A stretch of 64,000 nucleotides of DNA from Shewanella corallii (GCF_023349125.1 NZ_JAKIKT010000002.1:248001-312000); one strand, 5' to 3'. Counted from the first letter of the stretch, positions 33,975 to 42,347 are shown. Notes: generated by a model from the letters alone, not told the origin. Program-made: numbers and translations.

Positions 33975-33996
33975 CCCTCACCCGACAGGGTGAGGG
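33975..33996. repeat. Perfect hairpin, REP-like
   Basis: CCCTCACCC / GGGTGAGGG, a 9-bp perfect stem with a GACA loop, 35 bp past the ClC stop. No T run follows, so it is not a classical terminator. Similar CCCTCACCC motifs occur as dispersed extragenic repeats in other genomes; copy number cannot be judged here. Confidence 0.45.
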
Positions 33997-34110
33997 CTAT
34001 TCACCCGCCTGGGCGATAGCCGCTTTACCTCTCCCTTTCTAGACTGGCAAGCAGTCAATCAACAGATACCGTCCGGACTACTGGGCCGTATTGCAGCAGG
34101 GGTAAAGCAC

Positions 34111-34626
34111 ATGATCAACCTCGAATCTTTGGTCTCAGCCGTACATACCAGTGTGAATACAGCTGCCGAGGCACTTCGCTCTCAGAACAAGGCCTTTATC
34201 GGCGAGTTTTTCGAAACGGTAGAGGCACCTGTCAAACCGGATAGCAACAACCTGCTCACCACTGAAGATGGAGGGCAACGCACCTTCTACCGCCCAAAAT
34301 GCGTCACCATGCTTTATCCATCTGAAACCTCAGAAGGACTGGTTACCCAGCAGGTCGATGTGCCCCTGCTGACGCTGGTACCGGTCAGTACATCCCGCAT
34401 CAATGAAGTGAAATTCAAAACCCAACTGGAGATCAATCTGGATGATACCGGCCTGATGCAGGTTTCCTTCCCTTCCAAATCCGGAGGAGGGCTCTTTACT
34501 TCAGATAAATCCACCCCTCACCTCGCAGAGCTTGAAATCATTATCAATGGCGACATGCCATCAGAAGGGTTGCAATCCCTTATTGATGGGTACCAAAAAG
34601 CGCTGCGGGCACAGATCCCGGGGTAA
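34111..34626 (+). CDS. DUF2589 family protein (first paralogue)
   Basis: 171-residue soluble protein, no signal peptide. Helical N-terminus (MINLESLVSAVHTSVNTAAEAL) and a beta-rich body with the DUF2589 core VDVPLLTLVPVSTSRINEV, followed by a strand (KFKTQLEINLD) and a Gly/Ser loop (SFPSKSGGG). It shares the 'PLLT-x-x-P' core with the product of the next gene, so the two look like diverged paralogues. Family function is unknown to me. First gene of a five-gene rightward operon. Confidence 0.7.
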   Translation: MINLESLVSAVHTSVNTAAEALRSQNKAFIGEFFETVEAPVKPDSNNLLTTEDGGQRTFYRPKCVTMLYPSETSEGLVTQQVDVPLLTLVPVSTSRINEVKFKTQLEINLDDTGLMQVSFPSKSGGGLFTSDKSTPHLAELEIIINGDMPSEGLQSLIDGYQKALRAQIPG

Positions 34627-34688
34627 CCGACCCCACACAATCCGCTGTCTGACAGAGACAGCCTCATACCCACAGAAGGAGCAATACC

Positions 34689-35390
34689 ATGCCAGACGTC
34701 AACTCAGGCCCCGCGCTGGTGTCCATGGCCCAGCAATTTACAGGTTTACCTATGCGCGCTTTGATTGGTGGCCCACTCAACGCTGCCGCTCAGGCCAACA
34801 ACATGATGGCGGTGACTCAAACCAACTTCATGCTGGATACCTGTTTCAACAAGAAAACCGGCAAGGACGCTGCCGGCAACGACACCACAACGCTGGAACC
34901 TATTATGGTCACCATGCATATCACCCGCGGTGTCATTACCGAGAGCGAATCCAAGGATGATAAAGGCCAACCAACTGCAGAAATCACCAATGTCACGACT
35001 CAGTTTGATCTGCCACTGCTGACCATTATTCCTCTCAATGCCCTTGGGGTGGATAACGTTCAGGTGGACTTCGATATGGAAGTGAAATCCAGCTATACGG
35101 ATGAAGCGTCTCAGTCCTCCAGCGAATCAACCCATGCTGAAGCAAGCTTCGATGCCAAGCTGGGAGCAGGTTGGTGGTCTGTGGAGGTCAAAGGTAGTGT
35201 CAGTCATGACAGCCAAAGCGCTCAATCCACAAAATCCACCTACCAGAAGAGTAACAACGCCAAGTACACAGTGAGCGTACATGCCGGACAGCTGCAGCTG
35301 CCGGAAGGTGTCACCACTATTATCCAGGCGTTCACCAACAGTATCAGCCCTATCACCCTGGGCTCATCATCCAGCTCACAAGCCAGCTGA
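34689..35390 (+). CDS. DUF2589 family protein (second paralogue)
   Basis: 233 residues, no signal peptide. It fits DUF2589 better than its neighbour: helical LPMRALIGGPLNAAAQANNMM at the N-terminus, the FDLPLLTIIPLNALGVDNVQVDF core, then strands alternating with Ser/Thr-rich loops (SSYTDEASQSSSESTHAEAS) and an aromatic GAGWWSVEVKGS. The long polar loops and amphipathic strands suggest a self-assembling or binding beta-sandwich; that is inference. AGAAGGAG precedes the ATG. Confidence 0.8.
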   Translation: MPDVNSGPALVSMAQQFTGLPMRALIGGPLNAAAQANNMMAVTQTNFMLDTCFNKKTGKDAAGNDTTTLEPIMVTMHITRGVITESESKDDKGQPTAEITNVTTQFDLPLLTIIPLNALGVDNVQVDFDMEVKSSYTDEASQSSSESTHAEASFDAKLGAGWWSVEVKGSVSHDSQSAQSTKSTYQKSNNAKYTVSVHAGQLQLPEGVTTIIQAFTNSISPITLGSSSSSQAS

Positions 35391-35399
35391 ATCATCCCA

Positions 35400-35422
35400 G
35401 AGCCCAGCCGGGAGCTGGGCTC
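35400..35422 (+). promoter_or_regulatory. Intra-operon hairpin before the zinc-ribbon gene
   Basis: GAGCCCAGC / GCTGGGCTC, a perfect 9-bp stem with a 5-nt loop, just before the AAAGGAG Shine-Dalgarno of the next gene and followed by only TT. It could be a leaky terminator or a processing/stability element that sets a high ratio of DUF2589 protein to downstream products. Confidence 0.5.
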
Positions 35423-35439
35423 TTCAAAGGAGCAACCCC

Positions 35440-35640
35440 ATGAAAAATCAAATTCCCTGCCCTGACTGCCAAAAGCCAATTCCGGTGGATACAGAGCTCT
35501 TATTACGAGGTCATGAGTTTATTTGTGGTCATTGCGGCTTGCAGCTGGCACTGGCCCCCACCAGCCGGCCCATGGTCGCAGGGGTATATACCCAGTTTGA
35601 ACGCTTGCTGGATAAGCAGCAAAGTCACCAAAGCCGCTGA
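35440..35640 (+). CDS. Small zinc-ribbon protein
   Basis: 66 residues from ATG 35440, with AAAGGAG 7 nt upstream. Two CxxC knuckles (C7/C10 in CPDC and C29/C32 in CGHC) make a classical four-Cys zinc ribbon, followed by a short helical tail (VYTQFERLLDKQQ). An upstream in-frame extension exists but is an artefact overlapping the DUF2589 gene. The role is unknown; ribbons of this size usually mediate nucleic acid or protein contacts. Confidence 0.7.
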   Translation: MKNQIPCPDCQKPIPVDTELLLRGHEFICGHCGLQLALAPTSRPMVAGVYTQFERLLDKQQSHQSR

Positions 35641-35667
35641 ATAATTTTAGATAGAGGAGTCATTATT

Positions 35668-36123
35668 ATGAACGCCAACGACCTTTCAGATCTGGTGCTG
35701 GCCAAACGCACAGACATTGCAGAGACTATTGAAACAGGAGCTGCCTGGGAACTCTGGATGCAGGTAGAGATGGTAAAAATCCTCCGGGCTGCCGATAAAT
35801 CAGTAGCACGGGAAGTGGCTTACCCCGCACCCCATGACAACTGGAGTCTGGACTTTCTTGCCGGAGACACTCAGGGCCAATACGCCATCGAGCTTAAGGT
35901 AGAAAGCGCCACCAATGCCGGAACCCGACTGATAGCTTCAGTCGCAAGTGATATCACCAAACTGGCTTACTACCCGGCACCAAACCCGGGTGCCCGATGG
36001 GTATTGGCCATAGGCTACAGCAGCGCCGCCAGGCAGGCGATGAACGGCTTTGCCGATGAAGATGAAAACCACGCCATTTACCATGAGCTTGACAGTATTG
36101 GGGTGATGGTGGCTTCAATATAG
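35668..36123 (+). CDS. PD-(D/E)XK-like protein, putative
   Basis: 151 residues. No named family was recognised, but the layout fits a restriction-endonuclease-like fold. A helix carries E34 (WELWMQVEMVKILRAA), then D62 (NWSLDFLAGD), a strand with E75-x-K77 (YAIELKVES), and a following helix (RLIASVASDITKLAYY) before another strand (ARWVLAIGYSS). If the fold is right these residues would be the metal/catalytic set. It could equally be an inactive scaffold. A purine-rich AGAGGAG Shine-Dalgarno precedes the ATG. Fourth gene of the operon. Confidence 0.55.
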   Translation: MNANDLSDLVLAKRTDIAETIETGAAWELWMQVEMVKILRAADKSVAREVAYPAPHDNWSLDFLAGDTQGQYAIELKVESATNAGTRLIASVASDITKLAYYPAPNPGARWVLAIGYSSAARQAMNGFADEDENHAIYHELDSIGVMVASI

Positions 36124-36178
36124 TCTTTCTCCCAACAAGCTGTAACCCCGTATTCCCCCTTAACCGGAGAGCGATACC

Positions 36179-37108
36179 ATGACAGCCCAAATGACTCTGG
36201 CACAACTTAAGCCGGGCGATGTACTGCTGATGGTCGGCGATCTGCGACCATCCAACCCAACCCGCAATCTGGACCGTATGATCATGCTGCTGACCGGCAG
36301 TGATGTGTGCCACTCAGCCCTGTTTGTGGGCCCTGCCCCGGACAGCACTGCTGCAGAGCCAAAATATCTGCTTATTGATGACACTCTTGGCGGAGTTGGC
36401 CTGCGTAAACTCCACGACAGCCAGGACACCAATGACCCCCACTACTACACCTGGTATGTGAGACGTATGGCCAATCCGGATATGACGCCGGTGATCAATG
36501 CCGCAGAAAGTTACGAAGGCAAAGTGATCTATGACAAAACCTGGCTGGTGATGCTGGGGCTTTTAATCCTGTTTCGGGATCTGGCACCCAGCGGTACCAA
36601 AGTGGACCTGCTATTGCAGCTGCTTAAGTATCTGGCCTATAAAATCGATACCATGACCCATGAGCCGGGCAAGTACTATTTTGTCTGCTCCCAATATGTT
36701 GCCGTCAGTTTCAGCGATGCAGGCAATGGCTATGCGCTCGAAATTGAAGGGGGAAAGTTGCAGCTAAACTCTCCCGGACAGGCACTGGATAACCTCAGGA
36801 CTCAGGGGAGCTTTCAATTCAATACCCAGGACGGCCAGCTGACTGCGACACTGACAGGGCAACTGGCGGCGCAACTGCCAGGCGCTCAGGCACAGTTGGT
36901 AAGCGCCCATGGTCTGGATACCGAGTTGCTGGATTATATTGCAGGTCTGTTCAGTGATTATGTCGCCGGACTTGGTGATCAGGCTCAAACACAGTTGCAA
37001 AGTGCTTTCAGCGAGTATCAGGATGCGTTTGTGACCCCTGCCTGTCTAAAGGATAACTGCACCAACCTGACCGCAGAGGGGAAACTGGGGTTTATCTATG
37101 GCTCCTGA
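36179..37108 (+). CDS. Permuted NlpC/P60 (YiiX/LRAT-like) cysteine hydrolase, putative
   Basis: 309 residues, no signal peptide. The N-terminal LKPGDVLLMVGD, then TGSDVCHSALFVG with H45, and later GKYYFVCSQYVAVSF with C170, reproduce the His-before-Cys order of circularly permuted NlpC/P60 (YiiX/YebB-like) enzymes. These act on peptides, amides or lipids. Between them are a strand (YLLIDDTLGGVG) and a hydrophobic helix (~122-150). The ~110-residue C-terminal region (Gln/Ala-rich helices) is not familiar. Last gene of the DUF2589 operon; its 3' end faces the LuxR-TPR gene. Confidence 0.65.
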   Translation: MTAQMTLAQLKPGDVLLMVGDLRPSNPTRNLDRMIMLLTGSDVCHSALFVGPAPDSTAAEPKYLLIDDTLGGVGLRKLHDSQDTNDPHYYTWYVRRMANPDMTPVINAAESYEGKVIYDKTWLVMLGLLILFRDLAPSGTKVDLLLQLLKYLAYKIDTMTHEPGKYYFVCSQYVAVSFSDAGNGYALEIEGGKLQLNSPGQALDNLRTQGSFQFNTQDGQLTATLTGQLAAQLPGAQAQLVSAHGLDTELLDYIAGLFSDYVAGLGDQAQTQLQSAFSEYQDAFVTPACLKDNCTNLTAEGKLGFIYGS

Positions 37109-37149
37109 ATGCCAGCGTTCGTTAATCCGGGCTCCCGGTTACCCCGGCG

Positions 37150-38568
37150 CTATTGTTCGGATTCAGGCTTAATCAGGGCCGACAATACTATTCCGGCTTT
37201 CTCCATGTTGGCCACAAAGGCTTTGGCATGGTCGGGGGGGACAATACGCATCACAAGTTGCTCCAGATTGGTCACCTTGAGGGGATTGTCCTTCATGATA
37301 GCGGTCAATCGCCCCAGGAGCTCCTGCTGTTGCGCTTTGTCCTCTTCCATAACGGCGATGCTGAGCAAAATCATACAGACCCCGGCCTGTATGGTTTGGT
37401 TGTAGAGCAGGGCTTTTTCGGCGGTCTGCTTACAGGTATCAAACTCCCCTGCCAGATAGTGCACTACGGTCAGTCCGGCATAACAACGCCCCGAATGGTG
37501 TCCTTCAGGATAGATTTCCAGATAGTTTTGGTAATGACTTTTAGCCTCATCATAATGGCCATTCAGTGCGGCTATCTGACCTACCAGGAACAGCGCAAAT
37601 TCAAGCGCAGGGTTGGCCTCCAGTGCCAGCTCAATATGCTCCGCCGCATCTGCAAACCGGCTCTGCAACAGGCAATGCAGGCTAAAGGCCAACCTGGAAT
37701 AGGCAGAGTCTGGCATCAGGTTACAGGCTTTCTGGGCACTGACGGCCAGCTCCTCTATCAGTTCAGGAGTAATGGGGAAATACCCCTCTACAATTCCGGC
37801 ATACAGTGCCATAACAGAATAAGCATTAAGCAGAGCCCAATCAGGGTGAGAGGGCAATTGCTGCTTCAGCAGCTCTCTTACCTCCTTCATATGCGCCGGA
37901 GTTCTGTGCTTAATCTTGTACTCTGTGGTGTAAATAACCTCATACCCTCTCGAGACGGCGTCAGACATTCCCTTATGCACAGTGGCATGATTGGCGATAA
38001 CTTTATTGAATACCGTGCCTGACTTTCTCAGCAACAGAGTTTGCGGGGGGGATTGCAGTGGAATCGGCATTCCCTGCCAAATCATGACACCGGATATCTG
38101 CAGGGGCTCAAAATACTGCAGATCGGGAACCAGCTGGTCGATACCTTCGCTGCGCTGATATCTCAGGGTCAAACAGTAAAATTCATGACCTGAATTCACC
38201 GTTTCCGGCAGCTTCATATCGGAAACAAAGTGAACCTGCAGCAGCTCCCAGCGACTGAGCAGATCCACCACAGAGTGAAGTGCAGAGCCAGAAGTGCCGA
38301 CCGGAAAATCCTGAGTTCTGATAAAGAGCTGTAACTTGCGGTGATCCGCTGTTTGCTGCCGTGTGTACTGCTCAAACCAAACAGACGCTTCAATCCGATT
38401 GCTGACATGTAAGGTCTTGAGAATATTGGCAAGGTGGGTTTTGACTGTGTTTAGTGACAGGTGCAGCAATTCAGCAATTTCAGGGTTTGAGCAGCCCTTA
38501 CTGACCAACTCCAGAATCTCCAACTGCCTGGCACTCAGACGGGAAGCATCCGGCTCTCGATTCATCAT
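37150..38568 (-). CDS. LuxR-type HTH regulator with TPR-like C-terminus
   Basis: 472 residues from ATG 38568, with GGAG 8 nt upstream; an ATG at 38595 has poor spacing. Unusually, the LuxR/GerE DNA-binding domain is at the N-terminus (about 10-65: LSARQLEILELVSKGCSNPEIAELLHLSLNTVKTHL motif pieces). The rest is helical with TPR-like repeats from ~290 to 420 (YSRLAFSLHCLLQSRFADAA, FALFLVGQIAALNGHYDEA, YAGLTVVHYLAGEFDTC). No receiver domain. It converges on the DUF2589 operon with a 41-bp gap and is its likely regulator; target and signal are unknown. Confidence 0.75.
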   Translation of the reverse strand: MMNREPDASRLSARQLEILELVSKGCSNPEIAELLHLSLNTVKTHLANILKTLHVSNRIEASVWFEQYTRQQTADHRKLQLFIRTQDFPVGTSGSALHSVVDLLSRWELLQVHFVSDMKLPETVNSGHEFYCLTLRYQRSEGIDQLVPDLQYFEPLQISGVMIWQGMPIPLQSPPQTLLLRKSGTVFNKVIANHATVHKGMSDAVSRGYEVIYTTEYKIKHRTPAHMKEVRELLKQQLPSHPDWALLNAYSVMALYAGIVEGYFPITPELIEELAVSAQKACNLMPDSAYSRLAFSLHCLLQSRFADAAEHIELALEANPALEFALFLVGQIAALNGHYDEAKSHYQNYLEIYPEGHHSGRCYAGLTVVHYLAGEFDTCKQTAEKALLYNQTIQAGVCMILLSIAVMEEDKAQQQELLGRLTAIMKDNPLKVTNLEQLVMRIVPPDHAKAFVANMEKAGIVLSALIKPESEQ

Positions 38569-38758
38569 CCAGTGATCTCCGGTGAATTCGTGCATATCCC
38601 ATGCAACTTCTCAGCTTTTTCCACCAAAAACAACAGATAATAACACCACTTACAGCAATTTAATCAGCATATACAACCAATTAAATAGCGCTTTATAATT
38701 ACACACACCAAAAACCGTACCCATTACGAACTAAGCCAGCGCAAAGCTCTTGATTCAT

Positions 38759-39313
38759 CTATTTTACCGGCGTAATCACCTCAAGGTTGGCGTCCGGCCG
38801 CACAAATTCCACTCTGTGATAATTGAATACCAACTCACTGGTTTCTCCCCCCTTTTTATGGGCAACATAAACGCTGATGCGCTGGTCATCATGACGCTCA
38901 AGGGTGAGGCCACTAAAGTACACCCTGTTATCTGTCACCCGAACCAGGGGGTAAGCCACACTCTGTTCTTTTGCCTCCCAGCCCACAAGTTGAGGGCCAA
39001 AATGCTTCAACCTGAACACCAAAGAGCCTTGCTCCTGCACGATAGTTTCGAGTTCGTAGAACTGAGTTTTCCCCTGCTTTGTTAATTTAAATGCTCCCAT
39101 CATGCTGTCCCCCAAAGGGGGCGACCATACCTCTTCGACGTCACCACCCAATGCCGTCCCTTGCCAATGGCCGGCAAGCCAGGCAACAGCCTGCAGATCT
39201 GCGGCTGGAGATGACTGTCCGGGTTTGAGATAGACAAGATTAGGGGTATCGGCACTGACATTGCCTGTCAGCAAGAGTCCGATAGCGACAAACCACACAC
39301 CAGGTTTAAACAT
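38759..39313 (-). CDS. Exported DUF6265 family protein
   Basis: 184 residues from ATG 39313, which has AGGAGA 6 nt upstream; the longer frame start is spurious. Signal peptide MFKPGVWFVAIGLLLTGNVSAD. The mature part has the DUF6265 pattern LAGHWQGTALGGDVEEVWSPP followed by GDSMMGAFK and FYELETI, a lipocalin-like beta-barrel motif. Function unknown. It lies 31 bp after the PqqB-like hydrolase gene in the same direction, so the two exported proteins are probably co-expressed. Confidence 0.7.
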   Translation of the reverse strand: MFKPGVWFVAIGLLLTGNVSADTPNLVYLKPGQSSPAADLQAVAWLAGHWQGTALGGDVEEVWSPPLGDSMMGAFKLTKQGKTQFYELETIVQEQGSLVFRLKHFGPQLVGWEAKEQSVAYPLVRVTDNRVYFSGLTLERHDDQRISVYVAHKKGGETSELVFNYHRVEFVRPDANLEVITPVK

Positions 39314-39344
39314 GGGTGTCTCCTGTTTCAGCAACATCAAGATA

Positions 39345-40292
39345 TCAAAGGGGTAAAACCAGGCCTTCGCTGGCAACCCTGAACCCCGCATCTGTCACGG
39401 CCAACGACTCTGGGCTGCTACTGTCCAGCAATGGATTGGTATGGTTCAGGTGGATAAAAATCACTTTGCGCTTTTGCTCTGGAGGCAATTCCCGGAACCT
39501 GTTCATGGACTCGACAACCAGAGGGTGCGGTACTTCAGCCATAGTGCGCCCCTTGAGTTCATCAGCGCTGTAAAAGGTCGCATCCAGCAAGGCATAATCC
39601 ACCTGAGGGATCAGCTCCTCAATGGCGGTATCCCACTTTTCCCATTTATCTATATCGGGAATGAACAATGCGGTTTTTGTTTTTCCCTTGATCAGATAGC
39701 CAACAGTCTCACTGAACTCATCTCTGTGGGGCACCAACACAGGAGTTACCCTCACATTCCCAAGCACAACTTCACGTTTATTTTGTAGCTCCTTAAGTTC
39801 GATATTGTTCAGCTTAACCAGTTGCGACCAGGGACCATTATTTTCAAGGAATGAGCGCATTTGTGGCATGGCATAAACGGGCAGTTGCTTCGTGGATGCT
39901 GATTCGCGGCCAAAGTGCATCAAGCCAGTGTAGTGGCCCATATGCGCATGGGTAAGAAACACACCTTGCAGCTGGTAGTCCGGATTGGACCACTCCTGCT
40001 GCAGTAAATACAGTTGCTGGGGTAAGTCCGGGGTCGCTTCAAACAGATACTGGGCCTTGTGGATATGGTCAACCACTGCCAGAGAGGTGGCCATTTTGCG
40101 CAGTGACTTATCCTGCCAGGCGGGCATACAATGGGGTCGATAGCAAAGTGTTTGCGGGTAACCCGCATCCTGAGCGATGCCAAGCACCACAAGCTCTGTT
40201 CCTGGCCGGGAATGGGCCTCAGTCGTGCTTAAGGCAGGCAGAGAAGTAAGGCAAAACAGAAACAACAGACAAGGCAAAGGGAATATACGCAT
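39345..40292 (-). CDS. Exported metallo-beta-lactamase-fold hydrolase, PqqB-like
   Basis: 315 residues with a signal peptide (MRIFPLPCLLFLFCLTSLPALS). The MBL zinc motif H115-x-H117-x-G-H120 is in LTHAHMGHYTGL, with later PHRDEFSETVGY, FIPDIDKW and FIHLNHTNPLLD supplying further ligands. The opening VLGIAQDAGYPQ and the C-terminal HTNP resemble PqqB, but it is exported and no other pqq gene is near, so it is not a PQQ biosynthesis enzyme. Probably a periplasmic hydrolase of unknown substrate. Confidence 0.78.
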   Translation of the reverse strand: MRIFPLPCLLFLFCLTSLPALSTTEAHSRPGTELVVLGIAQDAGYPQTLCYRPHCMPAWQDKSLRKMATSLAVVDHIHKAQYLFEATPDLPQQLYLLQQEWSNPDYQLQGVFLTHAHMGHYTGLMHFGRESASTKQLPVYAMPQMRSFLENNGPWSQLVKLNNIELKELQNKREVVLGNVRVTPVLVPHRDEFSETVGYLIKGKTKTALFIPDIDKWEKWDTAIEELIPQVDYALLDATFYSADELKGRTMAEVPHPLVVESMNRFRELPPEQKRKVIFIHLNHTNPLLDSSSPESLAVTDAGFRVASEGLVLPL

Positions 40293-40521
40293 TAGGTGTT
40301 TTTTTATTTATCAGGGCTGAAAAGTCAACCTGACAGCTTTCCCCTGTAGATACAAGCTCACGCCCACTTTCGCTCCGGCAGCACGCAGAGCCTTTGCAAA
40401 GGCCAAGGGGTTAAATCCACAGCGCCCTTGTTAAACCAGAACGTCAGCTTAATGCTGATACCAACAGCCATAGCCGTGACTGCTTCGCAAGACTACCGGC
40501 ACCCACCTTACTGGATCCCCG

Positions 40522-41103
40522 TTATGATTCCCCGCCCTTTGCTTCCTGTACTGATGGCGGCGGAGTTTTACAAACAGGGATGCCTAGGCGTTCCAGTTCA
40601 GCATATATCGCCTCGATATCCATGCCGGAGAAGCTCTTTAGCGGGTGCTTACGGCCACCTTTAAGCAGCAGGTATTTTTCGTGTAGGACAAACCTGCCAC
40701 TATCAAGCCGGATATCAACTATGCAGTCGATATCCGTCAAAGGGTAATGAAAAGACGCTTCATAGCGCGCAATGGGGGAGTGCCAATCAATGCCATCAGC
40801 ATTGACCGTAACATGCCATTGTCCCCCCTTGATAAACATATAGAGGGAGGGAATAAACGACCCTGACAAGAGCAATAGAGCAAGCAGGTAAAACACATAT
40901 TTAAAAATCTCTGCAGCTTGTTCAGAGACATAACCTGACGAATAGGGGCGCGTTTTATCCAAAGGCGCGCCAGCGAGCACTGACTCCAGAAACTGCCCCA
41001 GGTACCAGGCCAGCACCACGCCACCAGTAAGCAGCAGAATACGGAACAGGCTGTCGCTTCTGGCATCGCGTGTGATACTCAGGCCTTCAGTTACCTCTGG
41101 CAT
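40522..41103 (-). CDS. Membrane protein with PH-like cytosolic domain, unknown
   Basis: 193 residues with two hydrophobic segments (about 20-42 and 64-88). A beta-rich C-terminal domain follows (WHVTVNADGIDWHSPI, FHYPLTDIDCIVDIRL, RFVLHEKYLLLKGGRKHPL) with a final helix (GMDIEAIYAELERLGIPV). This strand-then-helix order resembles bacterial PH-like domains. No family is assigned. Isolated between two other leftward genes. Confidence 0.55.
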   Translation of the reverse strand: MPEVTEGLSITRDARSDSLFRILLLTGGVVLAWYLGQFLESVLAGAPLDKTRPYSSGYVSEQAAEIFKYVFYLLALLLLSGSFIPSLYMFIKGGQWHVTVNADGIDWHSPIARYEASFHYPLTDIDCIVDIRLDSGRFVLHEKYLLLKGGRKHPLKSFSGMDIEAIYAELERLGIPVCKTPPPSVQEAKGGES

Positions 41104-41224
41104 TTAACCTCCCATCTCCTTTTGAGTGAGAACATTAGCAAAACTCCACACTTAACCACTGGTCGTTATCCTTCAGTATGGCTTCCAATCCGGCCCAGCT
41201 GAGACCTAACCCACTGTTGCACTC

Positions 41225-41437
41225 CTATGCAAGCACAGCCGAAGCCTGCTGACGCCCAAATATGATCACCTGGTAACGCCCGTTATCATTCCACGAAAGC
41301 AGATTATTGAATGCATCCGGATGTCCTCGACAATATCCATCAAAAGCAGTAAACAGCCCTGAATTAAACACGGCAACCAGGTCCGAGTGTGTTTTTGTCT
41401 CCCGAAAATCCAGGGTATAAATCTCTGGTTTACTCAA
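41225..41437 (-). CDS. Barstar-like protein
   Basis: 70 residues from TTG 41437, which has AAGGTG 6 nt upstream and overlaps the end of the alpha/beta hydrolase gene by 8 nt. An ATG at 41467 in the same frame lacks that support. The sequence IYTLDF...THSDLVAVFNSGLFT...FDGYCRGHPDAFNNLLSW...YQVIIFG follows the barstar order of strand, helix, 'G-x-N/H-x-DAF-x-x-L' helix, strand. Barstars inhibit barnase-type RNases. No RNase gene is adjacent, so it is an orphan antidote or has another role. Similarity is judged by eye. Confidence 0.55.
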   Translation of the reverse strand: MSKPEIYTLDFRETKTHSDLVAVFNSGLFTAFDGYCRGHPDAFNNLLSWNDNGRYQVIIFGRQQASAVLA

Positions 41438-42161
41438 TGGAATCACCTTTTGCCAGCAACCAATCAACCCCTTGTAAAATCGCCCTTACACCGGCTTCCG
41501 GGTGAGTGTTTAAGGTAAAATGTGAGCCGGGCAGCTTCGCCAGCATCATCCCCATATATGCCTGCCTGAAGTCGTTAAGCTTATCGGCCCCGACCAATGT
41601 GTCCTCCTCAGCCTGCAGGCATACAGCGGGGACCTGAGAGTTAAACCTTTCAAACCGCATTTGGCTGATAAGCTCAAGTCGCCTGGCCAACACGCGCGGA
41701 TCAACCGCTGTGATCGCCTCTTTCAGATCTGCGATTTGCCTGTCGCTCGCCTCTCGTTCCAGAAAATATCGACGTATAACCCGGTTTGCCAGTGGCAGAT
41801 TCACGAGTTGAGCGGGAGAAAGCAGCCTAAACAAACGTGAGGCAATGGCCGACAGCAATGGCTGTGGTGATGACAGAAAGCTTGCCACAAAGATAATGCC
41901 TTTGAGGTTGGGCAGGGATTGCCGTGACAGGCATGCTGCGATTCCGCCGGAAAATGACTCTGCCAACAAAATAACGTCTCCCTCAGGAAGTTGACGTTTC
42001 ACATATTCTGCCAGCGCAGGGTAATCCTGAGGTCCTCCCTGGGGTAAGCCGATGACCTGCACCCTGACACCGGTCAAATGTCTGAGTAAAGGAACAAACA
42101 ACTTGCCTGTGCCATCCATCCCCGGCAGCAACACCAATCGGCAGTTACCCTGTTGCGTCAT
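41430..42161 (-). CDS. Alpha/beta hydrolase
   Basis: 243-residue cytosolic alpha/beta hydrolase. The oxyanion segment is LVLLPGMDGTGKLF, the nucleophile elbow is AESFSGG (Ala instead of the first Gly of GxSxG), the probable acid is the Asp in QAEEDTLVG, and the catalytic His is in GSHFTLNTHP. Substrate unknown. The DUF-free architecture and small lid (~120-175) fit an esterase or thioesterase. Its stop overlaps the barstar-like start. Divergent from hemL. Confidence 0.8.
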   Translation of the reverse strand: MTQQGNCRLVLLPGMDGTGKLFVPLLRHLTGVRVQVIGLPQGGPQDYPALAEYVKRQLPEGDVILLAESFSGGIAACLSRQSLPNLKGIIFVASFLSSPQPLLSAIASRLFRLLSPAQLVNLPLANRVIRRYFLEREASDRQIADLKEAITAVDPRVLARRLELISQMRFERFNSQVPAVCLQAEEDTLVGADKLNDFRQAYMGMMLAKLPGSHFTLNTHPEAGVRAILQGVDWLLAKGDSIE

Positions 42162-42347
42162 ATCCCACCTTTACAGCACTCCTCTCAGTTAACTGGATAG
42201 TGCCCTCAATCCTGAGTTTTCACTATAGCGCGAACAGCTATATCTCTGATTTAAAACAGCCACTTTAGTTAAAATTGATATAACTCCAACGCCAGTAACA
42301 CAGGTACTGACGCCAGAGTGACAACAATTTGCTTTATCCTGTGATCC

